Assembly: GCA_001296005.1 (NCBI GenBank)
Contig: LJHR01000047.1
Coordinates: forward strand, 1-64,000
Source: an alpha proteobacterium AAP38
GTDB lineage: Bacteria; Pseudomonadota; Alphaproteobacteria; Azospirillales; Azospirillaceae
Reading direction: 5' to 3'
DNA length: 64,000 nucleotides
The notes beneath the pieces are model-generated. The model made no database searches. It was not told the DNA's origin and was given only the letters and a program-made list of their open reading frames with translations. Both the position numbers and the translations under genes were made by a program. Below are positions 29,117-39,478 of the stretch, piece after piece (position 1 is the first letter of the stretch; every line of letters starts with the position of its first letter).

Positions 29117-30141
29117 AGCTGCTGATCGTCACGGATGCCTGGCATCCGCAGGTCAATGGCGTCGTGCGCACCCTGACGACGACGCGGGCCGAACTGGAAC
29201 GGCTGGGACATAAGGTGGAGGTGATCGCCCCCGACCGGTTCCGTACCATCCCCATGCCGACATACCCGGAAATCCGCCTAGCCCTGGCGCCCGGCCGGCG
29301 CGTGCGGCAGATGATCGAGGAGGCGCAGCCCGACGCCATCCATATCGCCACCGAAGGCCCACTGGGATTCGCGGCCCGGCGGTACTGCCTGAAACACAAG
29401 CTGCCCTTCACCACGGCCTATCACACGCGGTTCCCGGAATATGTGCGCGACCGCGCGCCGGTACCGCTGTCCCTGTCCTACGCCTTCGTGCGGCGGTTCC
29501 ATGCGCCGGCCCATTCGGTGATGGTGGCGACAGCCAGTATCGAGGCCGATCTGGAAAGGCGCGGCTTCACCAATATCCGCCGCTGGTCGCGCGGGGTGGA
29601 CACCGACCTGTTCCACCCTGGCCCCAAGGACCTGTTCGCCCATCTGCCACGCCCCGTCTTCATCTCCGTGGGCCGGGTAGCGGTGGAGAAGAATATTGAG
29701 GCGTTCCTGAGCCTGGACCTGCCGGGATCGAAGGTCGTGGTGGGCGATGGGCCACAATTGGCCGAGTTGAAGGCCAGATATCCGGACGTCACCTTCGTGG
29801 GCGCCAAGCATGGCGAGGATCTGGCCCGGCATTACGCCGCCGCCGATGTCTTCGTCTTCCCATCCCGCACCGACACGTTCGGGCTGGTGTTGCTGGAGGC
29901 GCTGGCGTCGGGCCTGCCGGTTGCGGCCTTCCCCGTGCCGGGGCCGCTGGATGTCATCAGCGACAGCCCGGCGGGGGTGTTGAGCGAGGATTTGCGCGGG
30001 GCGTGTTTACAGGCGGTGGGCATCGACCCCACGGTCTGCCGCGACCATGCGCTGGGCTTTTCCTGGCAATCCTGCGCTCAGCAGTTTCTGGCGAACCTGC
30101 GGCCCTTCACGGCAGAGGGGCTGGCGGATCAGGCGGCTTGA
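29113..30141 (+). CDS. GT4-family glycosyltransferase
   Basis: A 342-residue GT-B fold retaining glycosyltransferase. The N-terminal domain opens KLLIVTDAWHPQVNGVVRTL. The C-terminal nucleotide-sugar domain has VGRVAVEKNIEAFL and the family E-x7-E signature in SRTDTFGLVLLEALASGLPV. The start is a GTG at 29113 that overlaps the phosphoesterase stop (GTGA), so the two are coupled. Such pairs probably glycosylate a membrane lipid, possibly diacylglycerol, but the donor and acceptor are not determined by sequence. Confidence 0.92.
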   Translation: MKLLIVTDAWHPQVNGVVRTLTTTRAELERLGHKVEVIAPDRFRTIPMPTYPEIRLALAPGRRVRQMIEEAQPDAIHIATEGPLGFAARRYCLKHKLPFTTAYHTRFPEYVRDRAPVPLSLSYAFVRRFHAPAHSVMVATASIEADLERRGFTNIRRWSRGVDTDLFHPGPKDLFAHLPRPVFISVGRVAVEKNIEAFLSLDLPGSKVVVGDGPQLAELKARYPDVTFVGAKHGEDLARHYAAADVFVFPSRTDTFGLVLLEALASGLPVAAFPVPGPLDVISDSPAGVLSEDLRGACLQAVGIDPTVCRDHALGFSWQSCAQQFLANLRPFTAEGLADQAA

Positions 30142-30157
30142 GGGGCGGGGCGTTGTG

Positions 30158-30199
30158 CCCTCACCCTCCCGTCGGTTGGCGCCGACGGGAGGGTGAGGG
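30158..30199. terminator. Palindromic terminator between GT4 gene and murA
   Basis: Perfect 18-bp arms lie at 30158-30175 and 30182-30199, with a 6-nt loop, between convergent stops at 30141 and 30222. There is no U-tract, but the stem is very stable. The element looks like the long CCCTCACCC-type palindromes scattered in some alphaproteobacterial genomes. Confidence 0.7.
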
Positions 30200-30221
30200 A
30201 GCAACAGCGCCAAACGCCCCC

Positions 30222-31511
<1,290 letters not shown>

Positions 31512-31592
31512 GGAATGTTCGTTTCGTCAGAAGAGGTATTGGAGCGCGGCCCTGACCATGGGCCGCGATGATGGCGGATCAGGGGCGGACGA

Positions 31593-32147
31593 TCACAGCC
31601 GCGCCAGGGTGACGCCGCGCTGCTTCATATATTTGCCGGCCCGGTCGGCATAGGACACCTCACACGGGGAAGCGCCCTGGAAGAACAGGAACTGGCACAG
31701 GCCCTCGTTCGCGTAGACCTTGGCCGGCAACGGCGTGGTGTTGGAAATTTCCAGCGTCACATGCCCTTCCCATTCCGGTTCCAGCGGCGTGACATTCACG
31801 ATCAGGCCGCAGCGGGCATAGGTGGACTTACCCAGACAGACGACCAGCACATCGCGCGGAATGCGAAAGTATTCCACGGTCCGTGCCAGCACGAAACTGT
31901 TGGGCGGGATGACGCAGACATCGGTCTCGCGGTCGACAAAGCTGGTGGCATCGAACTTCTTGGGATCGACCACGGCATTGTCGATATTGGTGAAGATCTT
32001 GAACTCCGGGGCGACGCGCGCGTCATAGCCATAGGAGGAGAGGCCGTAGGAGATCACGCCCTCGCGCTTCTGCGCCTCCACGAACGGCTCGATCATGCCG
32101 TGTTTGGTGGCCTGTTCGCGTATCCAGCTGTCGGGCATAATCGGCAT
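31593..32147 (-). CDS. dcd: dCTP deaminase
   Basis: A 184-residue homotrimeric enzyme that deaminates dCTP to dUTP, feeding dTMP synthesis. [13 protein letters not shown] at the N-terminus, SSYGYDARV, the substrate-binding [10 protein letters not shown] and the catalytic Glu in [16 protein letters not shown] are present. The ATG at 32147 was chosen because the conserved sequence begins there; upstream codons encode a non-conserved leader. A tiny charged-protein gene precedes it. Confidence 0.97.
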   Translation of the reverse strand: MPIMPDSWIREQATKHGMIEPFVEAQKREGVISYGLSSYGYDARVAPEFKIFTNIDNAVVDPKKFDATSFVDRETDVCVIPPNSFVLARTVEYFRIPRDVLVVCLGKSTYARCGLIVNVTPLEPEWEGHVTLEISNTTPLPAKVYANEGLCQFLFFQGASPCEVSYADRAGKYMKQRGVTLARL

Positions 32148-32231
32148 GTCGGTCCCCACGTCCCCAATGAGCCGCACCGCCCATCCATGGGGCCGGCGCG
32201 CAAGACCTTGTAGCCCAGCGCTATCGCTCAC

Positions 32232-32405
32232 TCAAGCCGTGGTGTCGGGCATCTGTCCTTCGGCTGGGTCGGGGCCAAGGGCGCGTTCCATGGCCTCCTG
32301 CGCCTCACGCGCCCGGTCCTGATCCTTGCGGCGGCGCAGATTATCGCGCAGCGCCTGGGCCAGACGGTCCTTGCGCTCATCCTTCTTGGGCGGTGTGCTG
32401 GTCAT
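32232..32405 (-). CDS. Small highly charged protein, 57 aa
   Basis: A 57-codon reading frame starts ATGACC at 32405 and stops at 32234-32232. It begins MTSTPPKKDERKDRLAQALR and continues as an Arg/Asp-rich helix (NLRRRKDQDRAREAQEAMERA) and a short acidic-Pro tail. I recall similar small uncharacterised proteins in alphaproteobacteria, usually beginning with a Pro-Lys-rich stretch followed by one charged helix. An AGGA lies close to the ATG. It sits ahead of dcd on the same strand and could be cotranscribed with it. Function unknown. Confidence 0.72.
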   Translation of the reverse strand: MTSTPPKKDERKDRLAQALRDNLRRRKDQDRAREAQEAMERALGPDPAEGQMPDTTA

Positions 32406-32580
32406 GGTCCTGTATCCCTGGGGCGGAAATGGCTGGATTGCTGGCCTTTTCGCACTTGCACGTCAAGTATGCGGAAAAAATCGATAGGTCCGGGATTTTT
32501 TTGCTTGCGGTCCGGGGGTTGGAGTGGCACATAGCCGCCCACCGCAGCGGCGACGACGCAGCGGTGATGCGGATGAAGGC

Positions 32581-32656
<76 letters not shown>

Positions 32657-32672
32657 TCCCCCGCTCAAAACA

Positions 32673-32714
32673 AAAACCCGCCCGCCTTCACTGGTACGGC
32701 GGGTTTTGTTTTTT
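32673..32714 (+). terminator. Terminator of tRNA-Thr
   Basis: Arms AAAACCCGCC (32673-32682) and GGCGGGTTTT (32698-32707) form a 10-bp stem, followed by G and six T residues. It lies 16 nt after the tRNA 3' end and is a textbook intrinsic terminator. Confidence 0.9.
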
Positions 32715-32829
32715 GGCTTTCGTTTATTCCCTCAGGCGCCGGGCGGGCGCACCCGCGCCCTTGGCTTGACAGCGCACGTGCCGCGCGGCGGCAGTCGCCG
32801 CCGTTACAGCCACCCGACCAACGATAGCG

Positions 32830-33174
32830 TCAGTGATCCGACCCCTGCAGGATCTGGCGGCGCATGCCCGTCTCATATTCCAGGCCTTCGCGCGTCAGGG
32901 TCACCGACATCGGGAAATTGCCGATGATAAGGCCCTTGCGTTCCAGCACCGTCCAGGGCGCGATGTTGCGCAGGCCGGTGGCGTCCTGGGCATAGACCAG
33001 CCAGGGACCCAGATGGAAATGGTTGCCATGGCTGGTGAAGGGCAGTTCCATCACCTCCACGGCCCCATCGCCAACAGGACGGGTGATGTCCTCAAACTCC
33101 GCCAGGGCCTGGAACAGGGTCAGGGTCTTCAACTGCAACGGGTTCAGGTTCAACGGGTTCTTCTTGGCGGCCAT
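32830..33174 (-). CDS. Conserved hypothetical protein, 114 aa
   Basis: A 114-residue soluble protein with a Lys/Asn/Leu-rich N-terminus (MAAKKNPLNLNPLQLKTLTLFQ), an aromatic and His-containing middle (FTSHGNHFHLGPWLVYAQD) and a mixed C-terminal helix. I have no named domain. The N-terminal pattern resembles uncharacterised alphaproteobacterial proteins of this length. The ATG at 33174 is used because the in-frame alternative at 33183 is a TTG. It is divergent from the Sel1/SPOR gene. Confidence 0.72.
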   Translation of the reverse strand: MAAKKNPLNLNPLQLKTLTLFQALAEFEDITRPVGDGAVEVMELPFTSHGNHFHLGPWLVYAQDATGLRNIAPWTVLERKGLIIGNFPMSVTLTREGLEYETGMRRQILQGSDH

Positions 33175-33293
33175 CAGGCGCAACTCCGGTCTAAGATCAG
33201 TTTGCGCAGGTTGAAGCCCGTTTGTGAGGCATCGTCAAGCGCGCCCGTGTCAGCTATGAAGAAGTGGCACCCCTTTCGACGGATGTCGCCTGT

Positions 33294-34511
33294 ATGCCGC
33301 ACCTTTCCCGCCGCACCACGCCCGCTGCCCTGGCCTTGTCGCTGACCCTGTTCACCACGCTGCCGGCCCTGGCCGATCTTCAGGCGGGCCGCATCGCCTT
33401 TTCCGCCGGCGACTTCGCCACGGCCTTCAAGGAATTCAACGCCGTCGCGGAAACCGGCGACAGTTCCGGCCAGTATCTGGCCGGCGAGATGCTGATCCAG
33501 GGGCGCGGGGTGACAAAGGATGTGCGGCGCGGCGTGACCTTGCTGGAGGCATCGGCCCGCAACGGCCATGTCGGGGCGCAGAGCATGGTGGGCGCACTCT
33601 ATGCCTTCGGGCAGGACATGCCCGCCGATTATGCCAAAGCGCTCAGCTTTTTGCGGCCCGCCGCACAGGCCGGCGATGTGCATGCCCAGAATAATCTGGC
33701 CGCCCTGACCTATTTCGGGCTGGGAACACCGCGCGACATCGTGGAGGCCCTGCATTGGGCTAAGCGCGCCTCATCCAAGCGGCTGGTCGCGGCCATCAAG
33801 CTGGAGCAGGAGATCGAATCGCAGGCGACGCCGGAGCAGATCAAGTCGGCGGTTGAGCGGATGACGCAGCCCCTGTCGCCACCGGCCCCCGTGCCTGGCC
33901 CCACGCCAACGGCACAGATTGCCGCCGCCGCCCCTAAGCCCGCAGCAGCGCCGCCCAGCAAGCCGGAAGCGAAGCCTGCGACGGCAGCGGCGACGCCGGC
34001 CCGTACGGCCCCGGCAAAGCCTGAACCGGCACCGGCGCCCGTCTCGCCACCACCGCCCCCTCCCCCGCTCGCCACGGCTGTCCCAGCAGCGGCACCAACA
34101 CCTGCCGCGCCGGCACCCGCCAACATTGCCGATGCCGCTCCCGTGGCCCCCAACACCGTCCCCATCTCCCGTCCGGCCCCGAAGCCGGCGGCACCCGCGC
34201 CCGCGCCCGCACCGACACCACCACCACCGGCCCCCGCACCTGTCGCCGCCCCGGTGGCGGGCGGCTGGGTCATACAGGTCGGGTCCCTGCCGTCGCGGGA
34301 GGAAGCAGAGAAACATTGGAAGGTCATCGCCGCCAAACAGTCAGGCCTGCTGGGTGGGCGTCAGCCCAGCATGGTCCAGGCCGATCTGGGGGCCAAGGGC
34401 ATCTATACCCGCGTCTTCCTGACCGGCTTTGCCGATCAGACCTCGGCGGCGGAGCTGTGCGCGAAGCTTAAGGCCGCCGGCACGGATTGTCTGGTCAAGA
34501 AGGGTCCCTGA
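33294..34511 (+). CDS. Exported Sel1-repeat and SPOR-domain protein
   Basis: A 405-residue periplasmic protein. Residues 1-23 are a signal peptide (RRTTPAALALSLTLFTTLPALA). Residues of about 40-165 contain tandem Sel1/TPR-like repeats (GQYLAGEMLIQGRGV, GAQSMVGALYAFG, HAQNNLAALTYFG). Residues 200-320 form a long Pro/Ala-rich linker. The final 75 residues are a SPOR domain (GGWVIQVGSLPSREEAEKHW to KAAGTDCLVKKG). SPOR domains bind glycan strands stripped of peptides and so bring proteins to division sites. The gene's 3' end overlaps the convergent O-antigen-ligase-like gene by 17 bp. Confidence 0.9.
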   Translation: MPHLSRRTTPAALALSLTLFTTLPALADLQAGRIAFSAGDFATAFKEFNAVAETGDSSGQYLAGEMLIQGRGVTKDVRRGVTLLEASARNGHVGAQSMVGALYAFGQDMPADYAKALSFLRPAAQAGDVHAQNNLAALTYFGLGTPRDIVEALHWAKRASSKRLVAAIKLEQEIESQATPEQIKSAVERMTQPLSPPAPVPGPTPTAQIAAAAPKPAAAPPSKPEAKPATAAATPARTAPAKPEPAPAPVSPPPPPPPLATAVPAAAPTPAAPAPANIADAAPVAPNTVPISRPAPKPAAPAPAPAPTPPPPAPAPVAAPVAGGWVIQVGSLPSREEAEKHWKVIAAKQSGLLGGRQPSMVQADLGAKGIYTRVFLTGFADQTSAAELCAKLKAAGTDCLVKKGP

Positions 34512-35703
34512 TCCGGCCCGCCAACGCTACCAGGGCGCCCGCGAACAGCATGCCGCAGATCAACCAGGCCTGCCACGCGCCATAGGCGAAACATTGGGTG
34601 AAGATGGCAGCCCCCAAAAGGGCCAGCGCCATGGGCCGGATCGTGGGGTCCAGCCGCGTCAGCCGGCGCAGGATGGCCAGCAGCAGCAGACCCACCAGGG
34701 CCGCCCCAATCCAGCCCAGTTCAAGGCGCGCCTGCTGAAACAGGTTATGGGGATGCACGGGCAGGATGGGCACCGGCCCCACGCCCGGTAGGATAAAGGC
34801 CCCGCCCGTGCCCGGCACGGCGCGCGACCCTTCCAGCCCATACCCGATCCAGGGATGGTCACCCAGACGCCCGGCCACGAAATCCCAGGTCAGGATGCGG
34901 TGGCGGAAACTCAATGGCATCCAGTCCGCGTCGGCCAGTCCTGCCTGCTTCATCCAGATGGCAATGGGACCGCACAGGGTCAGGCCGGCCACGATCCCCA
35001 CCGCCAGCAGGCCCGCCGTCGCCCGCCAGGACAGGCACGCCATGCCCAGCAGGATCAACAGCCCCAAAAGGGCCGCTACCGAGGATTGGCTGGTGCTGTC
35101 AGTCACCAGCAGCAGCGGGAGAGCCAACGCCGCCGCCGCCAGCCGGCGACGCCCCAGCCGCCAGAGCAGCAGGGCCACCGGCCCCGCCATCAATGCCAGC
35201 AGCAATGATGCACGGTTGAGATCGCGTTCGAAATCCAGCGCTTCCTTGCCGGACCCGGCGAATAGGTGCTGGATCGGCTGATCGAACAGCAGTTCGATGG
35301 CAAGCAGCACCGCCCCCACCGCCACCGCCGGCAGCAGCCAGCGTGCAATCCGCCGCGCCGCCGCATCGGACAGGGAGGGCAGCAGCGACAGAAGGCAAAG
35401 GCCGGGCACCCAGATGTAAAGGAACCCGGCCCAGGCCGTGACCCCCTTGCTGCCCCCCCCGGTCCAGAACAGGCTGGCCCCGGACCAGACCAGGAACAGA
35501 GCCAGGGCCGCCGCGACAAACCGATCGGGTCCCGGATAATGGCGCCGCCAGACCGACAAGCCGGTGAACAGGATGGCCAGCGCCGTCACCGCCGGCGCCA
35601 GCGCCAGCGGGATCAGCGGCACGAAGACCGCCATGATCAGAACGCCGAAAAAGATGAAAATCGAAGTGAAGGCCGGGTCCTGCCCGTCCTGTGCCATCGC
35701 CAT
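34495..35703 (-). CDS. O-antigen ligase/polymerase-family membrane protein (Wzy_C)
   Basis: A 402-residue polytopic protein with about ten hydrophobic segments. The large loop and the VHPHNLFQQARLELGWIG motif (near residue 325) are typical of the Wzy/WaaL ligase family, which joins polysaccharide to a lipid or other acceptor. I placed the start at the ATG at 35703 (MAMAQDGQ); upstream in-frame codons are Arg/Cys-rich. No polysaccharide cluster surrounds it, so its glycan is unknown. It is divergent from the ygfZ-like gene. Confidence 0.85.
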   Translation of the reverse strand: MAMAQDGQDPAFTSIFIFFGVLIMAVFVPLIPLALAPAVTALAILFTGLSVWRRHYPGPDRFVAAALALFLVWSGASLFWTGGGSKGVTAWAGFLYIWVPGLCLLSLLPSLSDAAARRIARWLLPAVAVGAVLLAIELLFDQPIQHLFAGSGKEALDFERDLNRASLLLALMAGPVALLLWRLGRRRLAAAALALPLLLVTDSTSQSSVAALLGLLILLGMACLSWRATAGLLAVGIVAGLTLCGPIAIWMKQAGLADADWMPLSFRHRILTWDFVAGRLGDHPWIGYGLEGSRAVPGTGGAFILPGVGPVPILPVHPHNLFQQARLELGWIGAALVGLLLLAILRRLTRLDPTIRPMALALLGAAIFTQCFAYGAWQAWLICGMLFAGALVALAGRIRDPS

Positions 35704-35858
35704 GATGCGCCGTCCCTGCCCAAAGTCCGCAGCGCCCCTTACACAACTGCATAAACCGGCGTCCGGCAGAAGCGAAGCGCAATCCGCTCTACGAATTGCC
35801 GCACCCATGCCTATATGGTGGGCCTGACCGTTAACCGTTCCCGGAACGAACCACCATC

Positions 35859-36728
35859 ATGGCCGATCTGCCGCTGATCCCGCTGTCCAACCGCACCCTC
35901 ATCGCCGTCGGTGGCGATGACCGTATCAGCTTCCTGCAGGGGCTGGTGACCAACGACGTCACCAATCTTGAGGGCAAGGCTGTCTGGTCCGCGCTGCTGA
36001 CGGCGCAGGGCAAATATCTGCATGATTTCATCATCCTGGCCGACGGGGACCGCCTGCTGCTGGATGTGGAGGCGGGGCGGCGGGACGATCTGATCCGCCG
36101 CCTGCGCATGTTCCGCCTGCGGGCCAAGGTGGACCTCACCGACCTGACGGGACAGTTCGCCATCTTCGCCCGGCTGGATGCGGCACAGGCGGAGCGTGGA
36201 ACGGTGACAAGGGTCGAGGGCGGCTGGCAGATTGTCGATCCGCGTCAGGCCGGCCTGGGCCACCGCCTCATCCTGCCAGTCAACACGGTGGCCACCGGCG
36301 ATTTCGCCGACTGGGATCGCACGCGGATGACCCTGGGCATCCCGGACGGCAGCCGTGACCTGATACCGGAGAAGTCCATCCTGCTGGATAATGGCTTTGA
36401 CGAGCTGTCGGGCGTGGCCTGGAACAAGGGCTGCTATGTGGGCCAGGAACTGACGGCACGCACGAAATATCGCGGGCTGGTAAAAAAGCGGCTGCTGCCG
36501 GTGCAGGTGACCGGCCCCCTGCCTGTTGCGGGAACCATCGTCACCCGCGATGGCGCGGATGTCGGTGAAATCCGGTCGGGACATGATGATCTGGCCCTGG
36601 CCCTGATCCGCCTGGACGCCTTGTCGGGGGAGGTTCCGCTGTTGTGCGGTGGGGCAACATTGGCGCCGATGCCGCCTTCCTGGATCAATCTGCCCCGAAC
36701 GGAAGGCGATATGCCAACGAATGGATGA
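35859..36728 (+). CDS. ygfZ: Folate-binding YgfZ/GcvT-family protein
   Basis: A 289-residue GcvT-like protein linked to iron-sulfur cluster assembly or repair with folate. The diagnostic KGCYVGQELTARTKYRG, with its conserved Cys near residue 192, is intact. The N-terminal ISFLQGLVTNDV also matches the family. The C-terminal barrel is short. The stop is followed by 65 bp and then the large HAMP protein gene on the same strand. Confidence 0.93.
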   Translation: MADLPLIPLSNRTLIAVGGDDRISFLQGLVTNDVTNLEGKAVWSALLTAQGKYLHDFIILADGDRLLLDVEAGRRDDLIRRLRMFRLRAKVDLTDLTGQFAIFARLDAAQAERGTVTRVEGGWQIVDPRQAGLGHRLILPVNTVATGDFADWDRTRMTLGIPDGSRDLIPEKSILLDNGFDELSGVAWNKGCYVGQELTARTKYRGLVKKRLLPVQVTGPLPVAGTIVTRDGADVGEIRSGHDDLALALIRLDALSGEVPLLCGGATLAPMPPSWINLPRTEGDMPTNG

Positions 36729-36793
36729 AGTTGGCACAAGAATTGGTTAGTCTCTGCCGCGATTGACCCAATATGAAGCGGCGGGGAGGCAAT

Positions 36794-39478
36794 ATGGAGC
36801 GGGGCACGGGATCGCGGCTGTCGTCGCTGCGCAATCTCAGCACCGCCGTTGCCCTTGGCGCGACGCTGATTGTCGGCGGGCTGGCGGCCGGCGCCACCTT
36901 TCAGATGGCGCAGTTCCAGGTGCAGTCCGGCAGCATGGAAGTGCCGGGCGACCAGCTGGCCAAGACCAGATTGCTGATCGATTTTCAGGACCGCATGGGC
37001 CATGGCGGCTTCCTGTCGGCGCTGGCGCAGTTCGCGGAAACCGGCAATGCCGAGGCGCGGGCTGAAATGCGCACCAGCCTGGAGGCCGCCGATCAGGCCC
37101 TACGCGGATTGCAGGGCAAGCGCCTGACGCCGCAGGAGCTGGAACTGGCCGCCGATCTGAAGCGGTTGCTGGATGGCGCGCGCCGCGCCCTGGAATCGGC
37201 GAATAGCGGCCCTGCCGCCCTGGGCCAGACCACGCCCATCATCCTGCTGACCCGCTATGCCGCCCTGGCCGACCGCATTGATCAGCGCTCACGCGGGCTG
37301 CACGCGGTGGAACTGGCCCGGCTGGAGGAGGTTGCGACTCGCGGCCTGTGGCTGGGCGGGGCCGCCGTTCTGGTGCTGGTGGGCACGCTGTTCGCCTTCC
37401 TCTCGCTGATGGGCGCGCGCGTGCTACGGCCCTTGCGCGAACTGACAGGGGCTGTGAATGGTGTGGCGCGCGGCGACTGGCGCGCCCCCGTCTGGGGGGC
37501 AGAGCGGGAGGATGAGTTCGGGGATCTGGCCCGCGCCATCGACGGCTTCCGCAAACAGGCCGCCGAAATTCCCGACATCTCCGTCGCGACCGAGGATGGC
37601 CGCCTGCGCCTGAAGTTCGAAGGTGATTACGCCGACCTGTTCGAAGCGCTGACCGCCCGGCTGCGCGGGGCCGGCGGGTCGCTGGCCATGCTGGGCAATG
37701 ATGTCAGCCGTATCGTGGGCGACACCAAGCAGCAGTTGAATGACACGCTGGGGCAGGTGAACCAGCTCTGTTCAGCCGCCGTGCGCACCGTGACGGAAAG
37801 CAACCGCGAAATCCGGCAGGCCACGGAGATGCTGGGCCATGCCGTGGCGCAGGTCCGCGCGTTTGACAGCGGTGATGGTCAGGTCGGCCTGGACGATATT
37901 ATCGACGCCCTGCGCGCCAATGCCGACCATCTGGCCGATACCGCCGCCAAGACCGAAACCAAGGTCATCGAAACCCTGGGCAGCCTGTCGGAAAGCGACA
38001 GCGACATCCGTCTGGCCACCGTGGAGGCGCGCGACGCCGCCAAGGCCCTGTCGCACTCCATGGAAGAAGCGCAGCAGGGCCTGCTGTCGGCGGTCAAGCT
38101 GCTGCGCGCCTCGGGCGACCTGCTGGCCAGCACCGTGGATCAGACCGGGTCGCGCATCACGCGGGCCGCCGACAGCATGGAAGAGGGCGAAAAGGCGCTC
38201 TACGCCACCCTGGGCGGCGTCACCAGCCGCTTTGACGAGGCGACGGAAAAGGCCGCCGCCCGTCTGGAGGATGCCGGCATGCAGGTGTCGCGCGCCGCCG
38301 ACCTTCTGGACGATCGCTCATCAGAGATCAGCTACAAGCTGGAAACGGCGCTGGACAGCATGAACCATGCCCGCACCACCCTGCAGCAATCGGCAGAGAT
38401 CGCCGAGGACATGACGCGCGGCAAGCTGGAACCGCTGGCCGACCAGTTCCAGGATATCCAGTTCCGATTCTCCAGCCTGATGGCCGATGTCTCCGACCGG
38501 GCGGACAGCATGGCCGACGCCGTCGATGCCCTGCGCCTGACCAGCGACGGGCTGCGGCAGGAGTTTGAGCGCCGCCGGGTGGAGCCGGGCCAGCATGAAG
38601 CCATTGCCGACCTTCTGACCCGCATGCGCGGCAGCGCCACGCAGATCGGCGACCGGGTGAAGGAGATTGGGGAGACGGCGGGACGTCTGGCGCAGAGCCT
38701 GACGGGCGGCGTTGATGACGCCACCGCCCGCCTGCGCGATCTCACCTCCGACCTGCGGCAGGAAACCAAGGCCCTGTCGTCGGAGGCCCATATCGCCACC
38801 ACCACCCTGTCGCGCACCGTGGGGCAGCAGGAACGGCTGCTGGCCGACATGAAGGATGTCGCCGCCGAACTGGACGCCCAGCGAGACCGGGACAATACCC
38901 CGCAGGCTCTGATCGACCTGACGGGCGGCCTGCGCGCCGCCATCGAGGCGGTGCATGCCCTGGTGGCCAGTGCCGACAACCGCGAGAAGGTGGCCGTGGA
39001 TCAGGCCATGGGGCTGGTCGACAAGTTGCAGCAGCGCATCCTGAATATCGAGGGCATGGCCGGTGGCCTTGCCGCCGCGACCGAGGCGCTGCACGCCCTG
39101 GCCGCCTCCGACAATGCCGGGCGGGAGCGGGAGAATGCCGACCTTCTGGCCATCGCCAACGCGCTGAAGGCCCGTCTGGACGGGATCGACCGGCTGGGCG
39201 ACCGGCTGGACAGCACGACGGATAGCGTGCGCGCCGTTCTGGAAGAAACCCGTGGGCGCGAGCGCACCGATCTGTCCATCGTGTCGGAACTGACGCAGAA
39301 CCTGCGCGAGCGGGTGCTGCGTCTGGATGGTCTGTCGGTGGACCTGTCGCGGGCCATCGATATACTGCGTTCGTCGTCCCGCCAGAGCGAGAATGCCAGC
39401 GCCAACGCCGCCCGCGACCTGGGCACCCGCTTGGCCCAGATCGCCGATCAGCTGCGCGGGGCCGCCGGGGGCGTGTAA
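36794..39478 (+). CDS. Large HAMP-domain coiled-coil membrane protein, chemoreceptor-like without a signalling tip
   Basis: An 894-residue protein with the topology of a methyl-accepting protein. TM1 is at about residues 16-37, a helical periplasmic domain spans about 38-180, TM2 is at about 185-207 (LWLGGAAVLVLVGTLFAFL) and HAMP is at about 208-257 (RPLRELTGAVNG to DEFGDLARAIDGF). The remaining 630 residues are almost pure coiled coil. I cannot find the conserved MCP hairpin-tip sequence or obvious methylation consensus, so it may be a scaffold or a diverged receptor rather than a CheA-coupled one. A GGGGAGG site supports the ATG at 36794; an ATG at 36773 is also possible. Confidence 0.82.
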   Translation: MERGTGSRLSSLRNLSTAVALGATLIVGGLAAGATFQMAQFQVQSGSMEVPGDQLAKTRLLIDFQDRMGHGGFLSALAQFAETGNAEARAEMRTSLEAADQALRGLQGKRLTPQELELAADLKRLLDGARRALESANSGPAALGQTTPIILLTRYAALADRIDQRSRGLHAVELARLEEVATRGLWLGGAAVLVLVGTLFAFLSLMGARVLRPLRELTGAVNGVARGDWRAPVWGAEREDEFGDLARAIDGFRKQAAEIPDISVATEDGRLRLKFEGDYADLFEALTARLRGAGGSLAMLGNDVSRIVGDTKQQLNDTLGQVNQLCSAAVRTVTESNREIRQATEMLGHAVAQVRAFDSGDGQVGLDDIIDALRANADHLADTAAKTETKVIETLGSLSESDSDIRLATVEARDAAKALSHSMEEAQQGLLSAVKLLRASGDLLASTVDQTGSRITRAADSMEEGEKALYATLGGVTSRFDEATEKAAARLEDAGMQVSRAADLLDDRSSEISYKLETALDSMNHARTTLQQSAEIAEDMTRGKLEPLADQFQDIQFRFSSLMADVSDRADSMADAVDALRLTSDGLRQEFERRRVEPGQHEAIADLLTRMRGSATQIGDRVKEIGETAGRLAQSLTGGVDDATARLRDLTSDLRQETKALSSEAHIATTTLSRTVGQQERLLADMKDVAAELDAQRDRDNTPQALIDLTGGLRAAIEAVHALVASADNREKVAVDQAMGLVDKLQQRILNIEGMAGGLAAATEALHALAASDNAGRERENADLLAIANALKARLDGIDRLGDRLDSTTDSVRAVLEETRGRERTDLSIVSELTQNLRERVLRLDGLSVDLSRAIDILRSSSRQSENASANAARDLGTRLAQIADQLRGAAGGV

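Noticed and set aside
32475-32501. AAAAAATC/GATTTTTT hairpin ahead of tRNA-Thr
   Set aside because: It would terminate in either direction, but no gene ends nearby; the pairing is mostly A-T, so I leave it as chance or part of the promoter region.
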